Program-made: the position numbers and the translations under genes
Shown: piece by piece, positions 7,818 through 16,629 of the stretch
How the letters are laid out: every line of letters starts with the position of its first letter
How positions within the stretch are numbered: position 1 is the first letter of the stretch
From: Streptomyces marinisediminis
GTDB lineage: Bacteria; Actinomycetota; Actinomycetes; Streptomycetales; Streptomycetaceae
DNA: 64,000 nt
NCBI RefSeq assembly: GCF_026262575.1
Contig: NZ_JAPKFL010000028.1
Location: 1-64,000, forward strand
Reading direction: 5' to 3'
Notes under the pieces: model-generated
Database searches by the model: none
Told to the model about the DNA's origin: nothing
Seen by the model: only the letters and a program-made list of their open reading frames with translations

Positions 7818-9095
7818 TCAGCCGTCGCCCTGGACGGTGACCTTCTCGTCCTGGCGGAGCTGCTCCATCAGGGGTTCGACGCGGGACATGTCCCACTTGA
7901 TCGCGCTCTGCCCGTTCGGCGCCGTGAAGTTGCCCTCGACCGGCATGTTCATCTGGGTGCCGTCGCCTCCGGAGAGGCCCTTCATGGCCCAGAACATCGA
8001 CAGCAGGTCGAACAGGCCCATCTCCGTGTCGACGATCAGCGCGTCCAGCCCGGCGCCCATCGCGGGGTAGAGCCGGAAGGGGTTGAGCAGCGTGCCGGGC
8101 GTCGCGGTCTCGTTCGCGAGCGCGGCGAGGAACTTCTGCTGGTTCTTCGTGCGCCCCAGGTCCCCGCCCTCGACGTTGTAGCGGTTGCGGACGAACGCCA
8201 GGGAGTCGGCGCCGTCCAGCTCGTGGCAGCCCTTGGCGAAGTCGGCGCCGGAGTTCTTGTCCTTGACCGGCTCGTCGAAGCACATCTCGACGCCGCCGAG
8301 CGCGTCGACCAGCTCGGCGAAGCCGCCGAAGCCGATCTCGGCGTAGTGGTCGATGCGCAGTCCGGTGTTGTACTCGATCGTGCGGGCCAGCAGTTCCGGG
8401 CCCTCGGCGGAGAAGGCGAAGTTCAGCTTCTGCTGCTGGGCGGGTATGCGGTTGCCGGATTCGGAGCCGGTGAACTCCGGGATGGTGACCCAGGAGTCGC
8501 GGGGCAGGCTGATCAGCGAGTTCCCGTTGTCCCCGACGTGCAGGATCATCATCGAGTCGGTGCGCTTGCCCTCGGCGGAGCCGGTGTGCAGCCGGTCCCT
8601 GTCCTCGGCGCTGAGCCCCTCGCGGCTGTCGGAGCCGACGATGAGGTAGTTCGTGCCCTCCCCCGGCTCGGGGCGGTCTTCCATGGAGGCGAGGTCGACC
8701 TCGCGGCGCAGCTTGGAGTCGGCCCAGAAGTAGGTGCCCGCGGAGACGACGAGCAGGACGGCGACGAGGGTGATCAGGGCCGCCTTCACGCGCCGCCCCC
8801 GGCTCGGCCGGGGCCCGGGTGCGCCCGCGCCGCCCCGGCGGCCGCCGCCGGAGCCGCCGTAGACCTGCCCCTGGCTGTAGGGGTTGGTGTGCGCGCCGTA
8901 GCCGGGCGGCGCGGCGGGCGGCGGGGCCGCGTCGTGGCGGCCGCCCTGCTGCGGGGGCACCCGTGTGCCGTCGCGGGGGTCCGCGCGGCGGACCGTCGGC
9001 ATGACGCGGGCGCCTTCCGGACGCTCGCCGGTGGCGCCGCGCCCGTAGCGGTCGCGGCCGCGGTCCTCGGTCCACCCCTGGGGCCAGTCGTTCAT
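7818..9095 (-). CDS. LytR-CpsA-Psr (LCP) family protein
   Basis: A 425-residue LCP protein of the kind that transfers lipid-linked glycopolymers to peptidoglycan. The first ~100 residues are a cytoplasmic Gly/Pro/Arg-rich tail, a membrane anchor lies at about 104-123, and the extracellular LCP domain follows from TNYLIVGSDSREG. Conserved features include the TDSMMILHV strand, LISLPRDSWV (Arg and Asp that bind the pyrophosphate), KLNFAFS, and RNRYNVEGGDLGRTKNQQ. The start is the ATG beginning NDWPQGW; the frame is open further upstream but overlaps the divergent thioesterase. No C-terminal LytR_C domain. Confidence 0.9.
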   Translation of the reverse strand: MNDWPQGWTEDRGRDRYGRGATGERPEGARVMPTVRRADPRDGTRVPPQQGGRHDAAPPPAAPPGYGAHTNPYSQGQVYGGSGGGRRGGAGAPGPRPSRGRRVKAALITLVAVLLVVSAGTYFWADSKLRREVDLASMEDRPEPGEGTNYLIVGSDSREGLSAEDRDRLHTGSAEGKRTDSMMILHVGDNGNSLISLPRDSWVTIPEFTGSESGNRIPAQQQKLNFAFSAEGPELLARTIEYNTGLRIDHYAEIGFGGFAELVDALGGVEMCFDEPVKDKNSGADFAKGCHELDGADSLAFVRNRYNVEGGDLGRTKNQQKFLAALANETATPGTLLNPFRLYPAMGAGLDALIVDTEMGLFDLLSMFWAMKGLSGGDGTQMNMPVEGNFTAPNGQSAIKWDMSRVEPLMEQLRQDEKVTVQGDG

Positions 9096-9224
9096 GCTGG
9101 CAGTGTGCCCCCTTCCGCGCCCGCGCGGCACCGCCCCGTACAGAACAGGGGTCGCTTTGTAGCGAACTCGCAGCACGCCCCGGTGCCCGGCCGCCCCACC
9201 GGGCGCACGGCTTACGCTGGGCGC

Positions 9225-9779
9225 ATGACCGACCCCGTCACCGCCGCCGCCCAGAGCGAGCTCCCGGGCAAGCCCACCTCCGCCTCCCGGACCACGCTGT
9301 CGCACATCATGACGCACAGTGACACCAACCTGCTCGGCACCGTGCACGGCGGGGTGATCATGAAGTTGGTGGACGACGCCGCGGGGGCCGTCGCGGGCCG
9401 CCACTCCGAGGGGCCCGCGGTGACGGCGTCGATGGACGAGATGGTCTTCCTCGAACCCGTCAGGATCGGCGACCTGGTCCACGTGAAAGCGCAGGTCAAC
9501 TGGACGGGGCGGACGTCGATGGAGGTCGGCGTGCGGGTCCTTGCCGAGCGCTGGAACGAGTCGACGCCCGCCACCCAGGTCGGCACCGCCTACCTGGTGT
9601 TCGCCGCCGTCGACTCCGAGGGCAGGCCGCGCGCGGTGCCGCCGGTGCTGCCGCACACCGAGCGGGACCGGCGGCGCTACCAGGAGGCGCAGATCCGCCG
9701 CACGCACCGGCTGGCCCGGCGCCGCGCCATCCGCGAGCTGCGCGAGAAGCGCACCGCCGAGGGCCTGCTCGACGACTGA
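9225..9779 (+). CDS. Hotdog-fold acyl-CoA thioesterase
   Basis: A 184-residue single-hotdog thioesterase of the YciA/BFIT type that hydrolyses acyl-CoA. The motif H-x4-TNLLGTVHGGVIMKLVDDAA contains the conserved Asn/His/Gly and Asp used in this group, followed by MDEMVFLEPVRIGDLV. The C terminus is a basic helix rich in Arg. No Shine-Dalgarno is visible. TACGCT at 9213-9218 ends six bases before the ATG, as expected for a leaderless transcript. It is divergent from the LCP gene. Confidence 0.88.
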   Translation: MTDPVTAAAQSELPGKPTSASRTTLSHIMTHSDTNLLGTVHGGVIMKLVDDAAGAVAGRHSEGPAVTASMDEMVFLEPVRIGDLVHVKAQVNWTGRTSMEVGVRVLAERWNESTPATQVGTAYLVFAAVDSEGRPRAVPPVLPHTERDRRRYQEAQIRRTHRLARRRAIRELREKRTAEGLLDD

Positions 9780-9846
9780 CGGCCGGCGGCGGACGCGGCG
9801 GCGCGGCCGACGGCGGCGCCGGAGCGCGGCGGCGGGGCCTGCGGCC

Positions 9847-11313
9847 TCAGGGGCACACGATCTCGTCGCCGGTGCGCGGCCCGTCCTCGCCCGCGTCGCC
9901 CTGTGCCCCCGGCCGCACCGGGGTGACCTCGGTGAAGTCGGCGCCCAGCGTGACGCGCATGACCGGGCCCCGCCCCTCGGCGGGCACCAGCTCCGCCCCG
10001 GGCAGCGCCGCGGCCAGCGACCGCGCGGAGCGGTCCCAGCGGGGGTCGTAGGCGATCGTCGTCCGCTCGACGTCGCGGGTGGCCGCGTTGCCGGGGACGC
10101 CGGTGGTGGCGAACCCGGTGGCGCGCAGGGCGCGCTCGGCCCGGTGGCCCAGCCCGGCGCTCCGCGTGCCGTTGTCGACCTGCACGCGGACGTCGCGCGG
10201 CGGCACCTCCACCGGCACCGCGCGCCGCTTCGGTGGCGTGTCCGGCTCGCGCTCGGCCAGCGGGCGGTCCGCGCGCAGGTCGGCGAAGAGCGCGTCGGCC
10301 TCCGCCTCGTCCCACAGCACCGTCTCGCCGACGCCGGGCACCCGGTGGCCGGAGGCGGCGACGGGGACCGTGGTGAACTCGGTCGCGGCCGGGCCGAGGC
10401 CGCGCAGCGCCGTGCCGAGGGCGAGCAGCTCCTCGGGGCCGAGGCCGTGGTCGGCGCGCACCGAGCCGAGCGCGGCGGAGGTGACCTCGCGGAGCGTCGC
10501 CGGGTTCAGCAGCACGCCGCTGCTGGTGGCCCGGTCGACGACGGACGCGACGAACCGCTGCTGGCGCCGCATGCGTCCGAGGTCGGCCGAGCCGTCCACG
10601 GAGCGGGCCCGCACGTAGGCGAGGGCCTGGGCGCCGTCGAGCACGCTCGTCCCGGCCGGGAGGTCCAGCCCCGCGCGGCGGTCCTTGAGCGGCTCGACCG
10701 TGCACACCGGGACGCCGCCGAGCGCGTCGACGGTGCGCATGAAGCTGGCGAAGTCGACCTCCAGGTAGTGGTGGACGTGGACGCCGGTCAGCCGCTCGAC
10801 GGTCTCCACGGTCAGCCGCGGGCCCCCGTGGGCGTACGCGGCGTTGAGCTTGATCCGCTCGGTGCCGTGCCGCGTGCCGCTCTCGGCGTCCACGTGCGGC
10901 GGGATCGTCGTCCGGGTGTCGCGCGGCAGGCTCACCACGGAGGCGCGGTCGCGGCGCTCGGAGAGGTGGACGAGCATCATCGTGTCGGTGCAGCGGCACG
11001 GGTCGCCGCCCAGGCGGTGGTCCGACCGCTGGGCGTCGGTGAGCCCCTCCCGGTGGTCGACGCCCACCACCAGGAAGTTCAGCCCGCGCCCCGCGGCGGG
11101 GCGGTGGTCGAGGTCGGCGAAGGGCTCCACCCGGCCGATGTCCCGGGCGAAGCCGCTCACCACGACGTGGCCGAACCCGCTGACCGCCAGGACCGCGCCG
11201 GCCGTCAGCGCGCTGATCCGCAGGCCCCACCGGCCGCCGCGGCGGCCGGATCGGCCGGGTCGGCCGGGACTGCGCGGTCGGGCGTGACGTGGCGTGGGTG
11301 GCGTTGCGGGCAC
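9847..11313 (-). CDS. LCP protein with C-terminal LytR_C domain
   Basis: A 488-residue second LCP ligase. A membrane anchor lies around residues 32-52. The LCP catalytic domain follows (NFLVVGVDHREG, TDTMMLVHL, VVSLPRDTRT, KLNAAYAHGG, YVRARSVDGSADLGRMRRQQ). The last ~100 residues (VRVQVDNGTRSAGLGHRAER onward) form a LytR_C domain, so this is the longer LCP class. The GTG at 11313 has AGAGG upstream; the frame continues upstream without a usable start. It is divergent from the GT2 gene. Two LCP genes flanking a thioesterase beside a glycosyltransferase point to wall-polymer assembly. Confidence 0.9.
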   Translation of the reverse strand: MPATPPTPRHARPRSPGRPGRSGRRGGRWGLRISALTAGAVLAVSGFGHVVVSGFARDIGRVEPFADLDHRPAAGRGLNFLVVGVDHREGLTDAQRSDHRLGGDPCRCTDTMMLVHLSERRDRASVVSLPRDTRTTIPPHVDAESGTRHGTERIKLNAAYAHGGPRLTVETVERLTGVHVHHYLEVDFASFMRTVDALGGVPVCTVEPLKDRRAGLDLPAGTSVLDGAQALAYVRARSVDGSADLGRMRRQQRFVASVVDRATSSGVLLNPATLREVTSAALGSVRADHGLGPEELLALGTALRGLGPAATEFTTVPVAASGHRVPGVGETVLWDEAEADALFADLRADRPLAEREPDTPPKRRAVPVEVPPRDVRVQVDNGTRSAGLGHRAERALRATGFATTGVPGNAATRDVERTTIAYDPRWDRSARSLAAALPGAELVPAEGRGPVMRVTLGADFTEVTPVRPGAQGDAGEDGPRTGDEIVCP

Positions 11314-11420
11314 TGCGGCACCTCTGCGCGGGGTCGGGGGTACCCGGCACCCTAGGTCCGCCCGGGCGCCGCTCCCGGCTGCCGTGCGGAGGCGTCCCCC
11401 GTACGCGGTAACGTGACCGG

Positions 11421-12482
11421 GTGACCTCCGCAGCACCCGGCCCGGCCGTCCCCGCGCCCCCCGTGTCCGTGATCATGCCCGTGCTGAACGAGGAGCGCCA
11501 CCTGCGCGAGTCGGTGCGGCACATCCTCGCGCAGCGGTACCCGGGCGAGCTGGAGGTCGTCATCGCCCTCGGCCCGTCGGCGGACCGCACGGACGAGATC
11601 GCCGCCGAGCTGGTGTCCGAGGACGCGCGGGTGCGCACCGTGCCCAACCCGACCGGGCGCACCCCCGCCGGGCTGAACGCCGCGATCCGCGCCTCGCGCC
11701 ACCCCGTCGTCGTCCGGGTGGACGGGCACGGCATGCTCTCCCCGGACTACATCGCCACGGCCGTCCGGCTGCTGGACGAGCAGGAGGCGGCCAACGTCGG
11801 CGGCATCATGCACGCGGAGGGCGAGAACGACTGGGAGCGCGCGGTCGCCGCCGCGATGACCTCCAGGATCGGCGTCGGCAACGCGGCCTTCCACACCGGC
11901 GGCGCCGCCGGGGAGGCCGAGACGGTGTACCTGGGCGTGTTCCGGCGCTCGGTGCTGGAGGAGCTGGGCGGCTACAACGAGGAGTTCGTGCGCGCCCAGG
12001 ACTGGGAGCTGAACTACCGCATCCGCGCGGCCGGGGGCCGGATCTGGTTCTCCCCGGAGCTGCTGGTCTCCTACCGGCCCCGGCCCTCCGTGCGGGCGCT
12101 GGCCAGGCAGTACCGCAACTACGGCCGCTGGCGCCACGTCGTCGCCCGCTACCACCCCGGCTCGATCAACCTCCGCTACCTCGCCCCGCCGACGGCGGTG
12201 CTGGCCATCGCCGCCGGCACGCTCCTCGGCGTCCTCCTCACCCCCTGGGCGCTGCTCGTGCCGGGCGGCTACCTGGCCGCGGTCACCGCGGGCTCGGTGC
12301 CCGCCGGGCGGGGGCTGCCGCCGGGGGCCCGCGTGCGCATCCCGCTGGCCCTGGCCACGATGCACATGTCCTGGGGCTGGGGCTACCTCACCAGCCCGCG
12401 TTCCCTGGCCCGCTGGGTCATCGCCTCCCGCCACGCACCCGCCGACGCGGCGCGCGCGGCCGACGGGAGCGGGCGGGCCTGA
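11421..12482 (+). CDS. Family 2 glycosyltransferase
   Basis: A 353-residue GT-A-fold glycosyltransferase. SVIMPVLNEERHLRESV opens the nucleotide-binding half, RVDGHG is the D-x-D-like metal site, and QDWELNYRI is the acceptor-side motif. Two hydrophobic segments near residues 255-295 suggest membrane association. The GTG start lacks a ribosome site but TAACGT ends seven bases before it (leaderless). It probably adds sugars to a lipid-linked polymer; donor and acceptor cannot be deduced. Its stop abuts the stop of the convergent lipoprotein gene without a spacer. Confidence 0.88.
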   Translation: MTSAAPGPAVPAPPVSVIMPVLNEERHLRESVRHILAQRYPGELEVVIALGPSADRTDEIAAELVSEDARVRTVPNPTGRTPAGLNAAIRASRHPVVVRVDGHGMLSPDYIATAVRLLDEQEAANVGGIMHAEGENDWERAVAAAMTSRIGVGNAAFHTGGAAGEAETVYLGVFRRSVLEELGGYNEEFVRAQDWELNYRIRAAGGRIWFSPELLVSYRPRPSVRALARQYRNYGRWRHVVARYHPGSINLRYLAPPTAVLAIAAGTLLGVLLTPWALLVPGGYLAAVTAGSVPAGRGLPPGARVRIPLALATMHMSWGWGYLTSPRSLARWVIASRHAPADAARAADGSGRA

Positions 12483-13073
12483 TCAGCCGCCGACCATCGG
12501 CGGGTCCTGCGGGGCGCCGTCGCCCGGCGGCAGGTCGCCGCGCTCGACGGGGGCGGGGGTGTCGGTCAGCGGCGGGAGGAGCGCGTCGAGCTCGGTGGGC
12601 GTCGCCTGGTGGGCGGACTCGGCGGCGGAGCGCAGGGTCTCGCGGTCGGTGGCGGACGCCGCGCTGACCCGGACCACGCGGCCCTCCTCGGCGCGCGCGT
12701 ACTCGTGGGCGCCCTGCGCGGTGCGGTAGAGCAGGTCGCCGTCCTCCTCGCAGGTCACCGTGCCGGTGCCGCCCTCGATGCCGGGCCGCTCGCAGGTCAG
12801 CTCGCCGCGCACCACGGTGAGCTGGAACATCGCCCCGGCACCGGCGGAGGCGTAGTGGGCGCTGAAGCCGTCGTCCCCGTAGACGCCCACGGACTGCTCG
12901 GCCAGCTCGTAGCCGTCCGCCTCGGTGAGATAGACGTGCGCGAGGTCGGTCTGCATGATCTCGGCCCGGCGTTCCAGCTCGGCGGAGTCGGGCGCCGCAG
13001 CGGGGCTCTCCGTGCCGCAGGCGACGAGCGCGAGCGGCAGCAACAGCACGGGCAGTCGTCTCAGCTTGGTCAT
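12483..13073 (-). CDS. Putative lipoprotein
   Basis: A 196-residue secreted lipoprotein. The signal peptide TKLRRLPVLLLPLALVAC has the lipobox L-V-A-C with Cys19 as the lipidation site. The mature part has three further cysteines, two of them in CERPGIEGGTGTVTCEEDGD, and a Pro-rich tail. I do not recognise the domain. An in-frame ATG five codons upstream is possible; the one chosen places the signal peptide normally. Its stop touches the stop of the convergent glycosyltransferase. Confidence 0.8.
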   Translation of the reverse strand: MTKLRRLPVLLLPLALVACGTESPAAAPDSAELERRAEIMQTDLAHVYLTEADGYELAEQSVGVYGDDGFSAHYASAGAGAMFQLTVVRGELTCERPGIEGGTGTVTCEEDGDLLYRTAQGAHEYARAEEGRVVRVSAASATDRETLRSAAESAHQATPTELDALLPPLTDTPAPVERGDLPPGDGAPQDPPMVGG

Positions 13074-13117
13074 GTCACCATCATCCACGGCGCGCCCCGG
13101 GCCGCGGGCCGGGGGGA

Positions 13118-13152
13118 CGCCGGGGCGGGGGCGCGGTGCCCCCGCCCCGGCG
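13118..13152. terminator. 15-bp hairpin terminator of purK-purE-dipeptidase operon
   Basis: A perfect 15-bp inverted repeat with a 5-base loop (GCGGT), 18 bases past the dipeptidase stop on the minus strand. Confidence 0.7.
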
Positions 13153-13169
13153 CGGCCGGGCGCGCGGGG

Positions 13170-14363
13170 TCAGCCGTCGAGCTCGGCGAGGGTGGCGTTG
13201 GACGGCGCGGTGGTGGCGCGCAGGTCACGGGCGACGGACTCCGCGTCCCGCAGGACGCGCAGCGGGTTGTGCCAGGTCAGCTTGGCGAGGTCGGCCTCGG
13301 ACCAGCGGCGGGAGAGCAGCTCGGCGACGAGGTTGGGGTAGCCGGCGACGCTGTCCAGGCCGTCGGGGAGGAACGCGGTGCCGTCGAAGTCGCCGCCGAT
13401 GCCGAGGTGGTCGATGCCGGCGACCTCGCGCATGTGGTCCAGGTGGTCGGCCACCGTGGCGGGGGTGGCGCGGGGGCGCGGGTGGGCCTCCTCGAAGGCG
13501 CGCTGGACGGCCATCCCGGCCGGGGTGGTGTCCAGCGGGTCGTGGCCGTGGGCGCGCATGTTCGCGTCGGCCCGCCGCGTCCACTCCACGGCGGCGGGCA
13601 GGATGAACTTGGGCACGAAGGTGGCCATGGCGACGCCGCCGTTGCCCGGCAGGGCGGCCAGCACGTCGTCGGGGACGTTGCGCGGGTGGTCGCACACCGC
13701 GCGGGCCGAGGAGTGCGAGAAGAGCACGGGGGCGCGGGTGACGCGCAGGGCGTCGCGCATGGTGTCGGCGGCGACGTGGGAGAGGTCCACGAGCATGCCG
13801 CAGCGGTTCATCTCGCGCACGACCTGCTCGCCGAAGGCGGTGAGGCCGCCGTGCCGGGGCGCGTCGGTGGCCGAGTCGGCCCAGTCGATCGTGTCGTTGT
13901 GGGTGAGCGTCAGGTAGCGCACGCCCAGCTCGTACAGGCCGCGCAGGGTGCCCAGCGAGTTGCCGATGGAGTGGCCGCCCTCGGCGCCCATCAGCGAGGC
14001 GATGCGGCCGCTCGCGCGGGCGGCCTCGACCTCGTCGGCGGTGCGGGCGAGCGCGAGGTCGCCGGGGTAGCGGGCGGCGAGCTGCCGCACGGCGTCGACC
14101 TGCTCCAGACAGGCGGTGACGGCGGCGTCCCCGGCCAGCGAGGACTTCACGTACACCGACCAGAACTGCGCGCCGACGCCGCCGGCGCGCAGCCGGGGCA
14201 GGTCGGTGTGCAGCAGGCCGCTCAGGTCGGTGGCGATGTCGCGCGCGGTGAGGTCGTAGCGGACCTGCTCGCGCAGCGCCCAGGGCAGGTCGTTGTGGCC
14301 GTCGACGACCGGGTGCGCGGCCAGCAGCTCCCGCGCCCGCTCCAGGGGGACGTCCCCGTCCAC
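13170..14363 (-). CDS. Membrane dipeptidase (peptidase M19) family protein
   Basis: A 397-residue zinc-dependent dipeptidase of the renal-dipeptidase family. The metal ligands are visible: His and Asp in VVDGHNDLPW, the bridging Glu in MGAEGGHSIG, His in LVDLSHVAADT and FSHSSARAVCDHPRN, and Asp in GGDFDG. There is no signal peptide, so it is probably cytoplasmic. The GTG start lies four bases past the purE stop, so it is cotranscribed with purK-purE, although a link to purine synthesis is not evident. Its substrates may be dipeptides or a related N-acyl compound. Confidence 0.9.
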   Translation of the reverse strand: MDGDVPLERARELLAAHPVVDGHNDLPWALREQVRYDLTARDIATDLSGLLHTDLPRLRAGGVGAQFWSVYVKSSLAGDAAVTACLEQVDAVRQLAARYPGDLALARTADEVEAARASGRIASLMGAEGGHSIGNSLGTLRGLYELGVRYLTLTHNDTIDWADSATDAPRHGGLTAFGEQVVREMNRCGMLVDLSHVAADTMRDALRVTRAPVLFSHSSARAVCDHPRNVPDDVLAALPGNGGVAMATFVPKFILPAAVEWTRRADANMRAHGHDPLDTTPAGMAVQRAFEEAHPRPRATPATVADHLDHMREVAGIDHLGIGGDFDGTAFLPDGLDSVAGYPNLVAELLSRRWSEADLAKLTWHNPLRVLRDAESVARDLRATTAPSNATLAELDG

Positions 14364-14367
14364 GCCC

Positions 14368-14904
14368 TCAGCCCCCGAACCCGAAGCCGGCGCCGCCGGC
14401 GACCTTGTTGCGCAGGCGGCGGCCCTTCTCGGTGGCCTGCTGGTTCAGCTCCTGCTGGAAGCCGCGCATGCGCTCGCGCAGCCCCTCGTCGTGCGCGGCG
14501 AGCATCCGCACCGCGAGCAGCCCGGCGTTGCGCGCCCCGGCGACGGAGACGGCGGCGACGGGGACGCCCGCGGGCATCTGCACGATCGACAGCAGGGAGT
14601 CCATGCCGTCCAGGTACTTCAGCGGCACCGGCACGCCGATGACCGGCAGCGGGGTGACGGAGGCGAGCATGCCGGGCAGGTGGGCGGCGCCGCCCGCGCC
14701 GGCGATGACGGCCTTCAGCCCGCGGTCGGCGGCCTCCTCGCCGTAGGCGACCATCTCGCGCGGCATGCGGTGCGCGGAGACGACGTCCACCTCGTAGGGG
14801 ACCTCGAACTCCTCCAGCGCCCGCGCCGCCGCCTCCATGACGGGCCAGTCGGAGTCGGAGCCCATGACGATCCCGACGAGGGGGCTGGGGCGGGCGTCGC
14901 TCAT
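14368..14904 (-). CDS. purE: 5-(carboxyamino)imidazole ribonucleotide mutase
   Basis: A 178-residue class I PurE, which converts N5-CAIR to CAIR in de novo purine synthesis. IVMGSDSDWPVM, SAHRMPREM (the catalytic His) and IAGAGGAAHLPGM are all present and intact. The C terminus carries a glycine-rich tail (GGAGFGFGG). The ATG overlaps the purK stop by four bases, so translation is coupled. PurK makes the unstable N5-CAIR used by PurE. Confidence 0.96.
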   Translation of the reverse strand: MSDARPSPLVGIVMGSDSDWPVMEAAARALEEFEVPYEVDVVSAHRMPREMVAYGEEAADRGLKAVIAGAGGAAHLPGMLASVTPLPVIGVPVPLKYLDGMDSLLSIVQMPAGVPVAAVSVAGARNAGLLAVRMLAAHDEGLRERMRGFQQELNQQATEKGRRLRNKVAGGAGFGFGG

Positions 14905-16040
14905 TCGGTGATCGTCCCTCGCAGGTAGTCGGCGGCGTGGCGGGCGCGCTCGCGCACGTCGGCCAGGTCCGTCCCGAAGGTGTTGACGTGGCCGACCTTG
15001 CGGCCGGGCTTCACGTCCTTGCCGTACATGTGGATCTTGAGCTGCGGGTCGCGGGCCATGCAGTGCAGGTAGGCGCCGTACATGTCCGGGTAGTCGCCGC
15101 CGAGCACGTTGGCCATGACCGTCCAGGGGGCGCGCGGGCGCGGGTCGCCCAGCGGGAGGTCGAGCACGGCCCGCAGGTGGTTGGCGAACTGGGAGGTGAC
15201 GGCGCCGTCCATCGTCCAGTGGCCGGAGTTGTGCGGGCGCATGGCCAGCTCGTTGACCAGCGTGCGCCCGTCGCGCGTCTCGAACAGCTCCACCGCGAGG
15301 TGGCCGACGACGTCCAGCTCCTCGGCGATGCGCAGCGCCAGCTCCTGCGCGGCGGCGGACGCCTGCTCGGACAGCCCGGGCGCGGGCGCGATCACGGTGT
15401 CGCAGACGCCGCCGACCTGCACCGACTCCACCACCGGGTAGGCGACGGCCTGCCCGTGCGGGGAGCGCACGACGTTGGCCGCGAGCTCGCGGACGAAGTC
15501 GACCTTCTCCTCGGCCAGCACCGGCACCCCGGCCTTGAACGGCTCGGCGGCCTCGGCCTCGCCGTGCACGACCCACACGCCCTTGCCGTCGTAGCCGCCG
15601 CGCACCGTCTTCAGCACCACCGGGTAGCCTCCGCCGGCCCGGGCGAACGCGGTGACGTCGGCGGGGTCGGCGACGACGCGGTGCCGGGGGCAGGGGACGC
15701 CCAGCGCGTCGAGCCGGGCGCGCATGACGCCCTTGTCCTGGGCGTGCACGAGCGCCTCGGGCCCGGGGCGGACGGGGACGCCGTCGGCCTGGAGGGCGCG
15801 CAGGTGCTCGGTGGGCACGTGCTCGTGGTCGAAGGTGACCACGTCACAGCCGCGGGCGAAGGCGCGCAGCGTCTCCAGGTCGCGGTAGTCGCCGAGGACG
15901 ACGTCACCGGCGACCAGGGCCGCGGAGTCCTGCGGGGTGTCACTGAGAAGCCTGAAGCGGACCCCCAGGGGGATGCCCGCCTCGTGGGTCATACGTGCTA
16001 GCTGGCCGCCACCGACCATGCCGACTACGGGGAACGTCAC
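14901..16040 (-). CDS. purK: 5-(carboxyamino)imidazole ribonucleotide synthase
   Basis: A 379-residue ATP-grasp carboxylase that makes N5-CAIR from AIR, ATP and bicarbonate. VVGMVGGGQLARM is the N-terminal loop, GGYDGKGVWV the ATP-grasp glycine loop, VELFETRDG and NELAMRPHNSGHWT the ATP/Mg-binding and AIR sites. The GTG start has TACCCT ending six bases upstream (16047-16052) and no clear ribosome site, consistent with a leaderless mRNA. First gene of purK-purE-dipeptidase, divergent from gtrA. Confidence 0.96.
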   Translation of the reverse strand: MTFPVVGMVGGGQLARMTHEAGIPLGVRFRLLSDTPQDSAALVAGDVVLGDYRDLETLRAFARGCDVVTFDHEHVPTEHLRALQADGVPVRPGPEALVHAQDKGVMRARLDALGVPCPRHRVVADPADVTAFARAGGGYPVVLKTVRGGYDGKGVWVVHGEAEAAEPFKAGVPVLAEEKVDFVRELAANVVRSPHGQAVAYPVVESVQVGGVCDTVIAPAPGLSEQASAAAQELALRIAEELDVVGHLAVELFETRDGRTLVNELAMRPHNSGHWTMDGAVTSQFANHLRAVLDLPLGDPRPRAPWTVMANVLGGDYPDMYGAYLHCMARDPQLKIHMYGKDVKPGRKVGHVNTFGTDLADVRERARHAADYLRGTITE

Positions 16041-16119
16041 GTGCCCAGGGTACGGGGCGGCGGGGCGTGGTTAGCATGAGGTGGGGGCTGACCGAACCGA
16101 GACGGGGCGTTGACGACCG

Positions 16120-16629
16120 ATGGCTGACCACCTGCCGCTGACCGCCCGGATGCGACGGCTCCTGCGCGAGCTGGCCAAGTTCGGGACGGTCGGGGCTTTC
16201 GGGTTCCTGGTGAACGTCGCGGTCTTCAACCTGTGCATCCACAGCTTCGGCCTGGCGCCGGTGCGCTCGGGGGTCGTCTCCACGGCGGTGGCGGTCGCCA
16301 CGAACTACGTGGGCAACCGCTACTGGACGTACCTGCACGCGGAGAAGAGCCGGGTCAAGCGGGAGGCGACGCTGTTCCTGCTGTTCAACGGCGTCGGCAT
16401 GGTGATCGAGAACGGCGTGCTGGCGCTGTCCCACTACGGGCTGGACTTCACCTCCCCGCTGGCGGACAACGTGGCCAAGTACGGCGTCGGGATGGGCCTG
16501 GCGACCGTGTTCCGCTTCTGGTCCTACCGCACGTGGGTCTTCCGCGGCCGGGCCTCAGCCGGTGAGCTCGGCGAGGCTGACGACCTCCCGGCTGAGAAAC
16601 AGCGCAAACACCGGCGGGTGCTGCTGTAG
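16120..16629 (+). CDS. GtrA-family membrane protein
   Basis: A 169-residue four-helix membrane protein of the GtrA/DPMS flippase-like family, involved in moving lipid-linked sugars across the membrane. The helices are at about 18-40, 44-64, 85-105 and 118-138; NYVGNRYWTY and the terminal FRFWSYRTWVF are typical. The last 25 residues are charged and their codons overlap the end of the convergent histidine kinase by 75 bases. It may supply lipid-linked sugars for the envelope genes nearby. Confidence 0.88.
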   Translation: MADHLPLTARMRRLLRELAKFGTVGAFGFLVNVAVFNLCIHSFGLAPVRSGVVSTAVAVATNYVGNRYWTYLHAEKSRVKREATLFLLFNGVGMVIENGVLALSHYGLDFTSPLADNVAKYGVGMGLATVFRFWSYRTWVFRGRASAGELGEADDLPAEKQRKHRRVLL

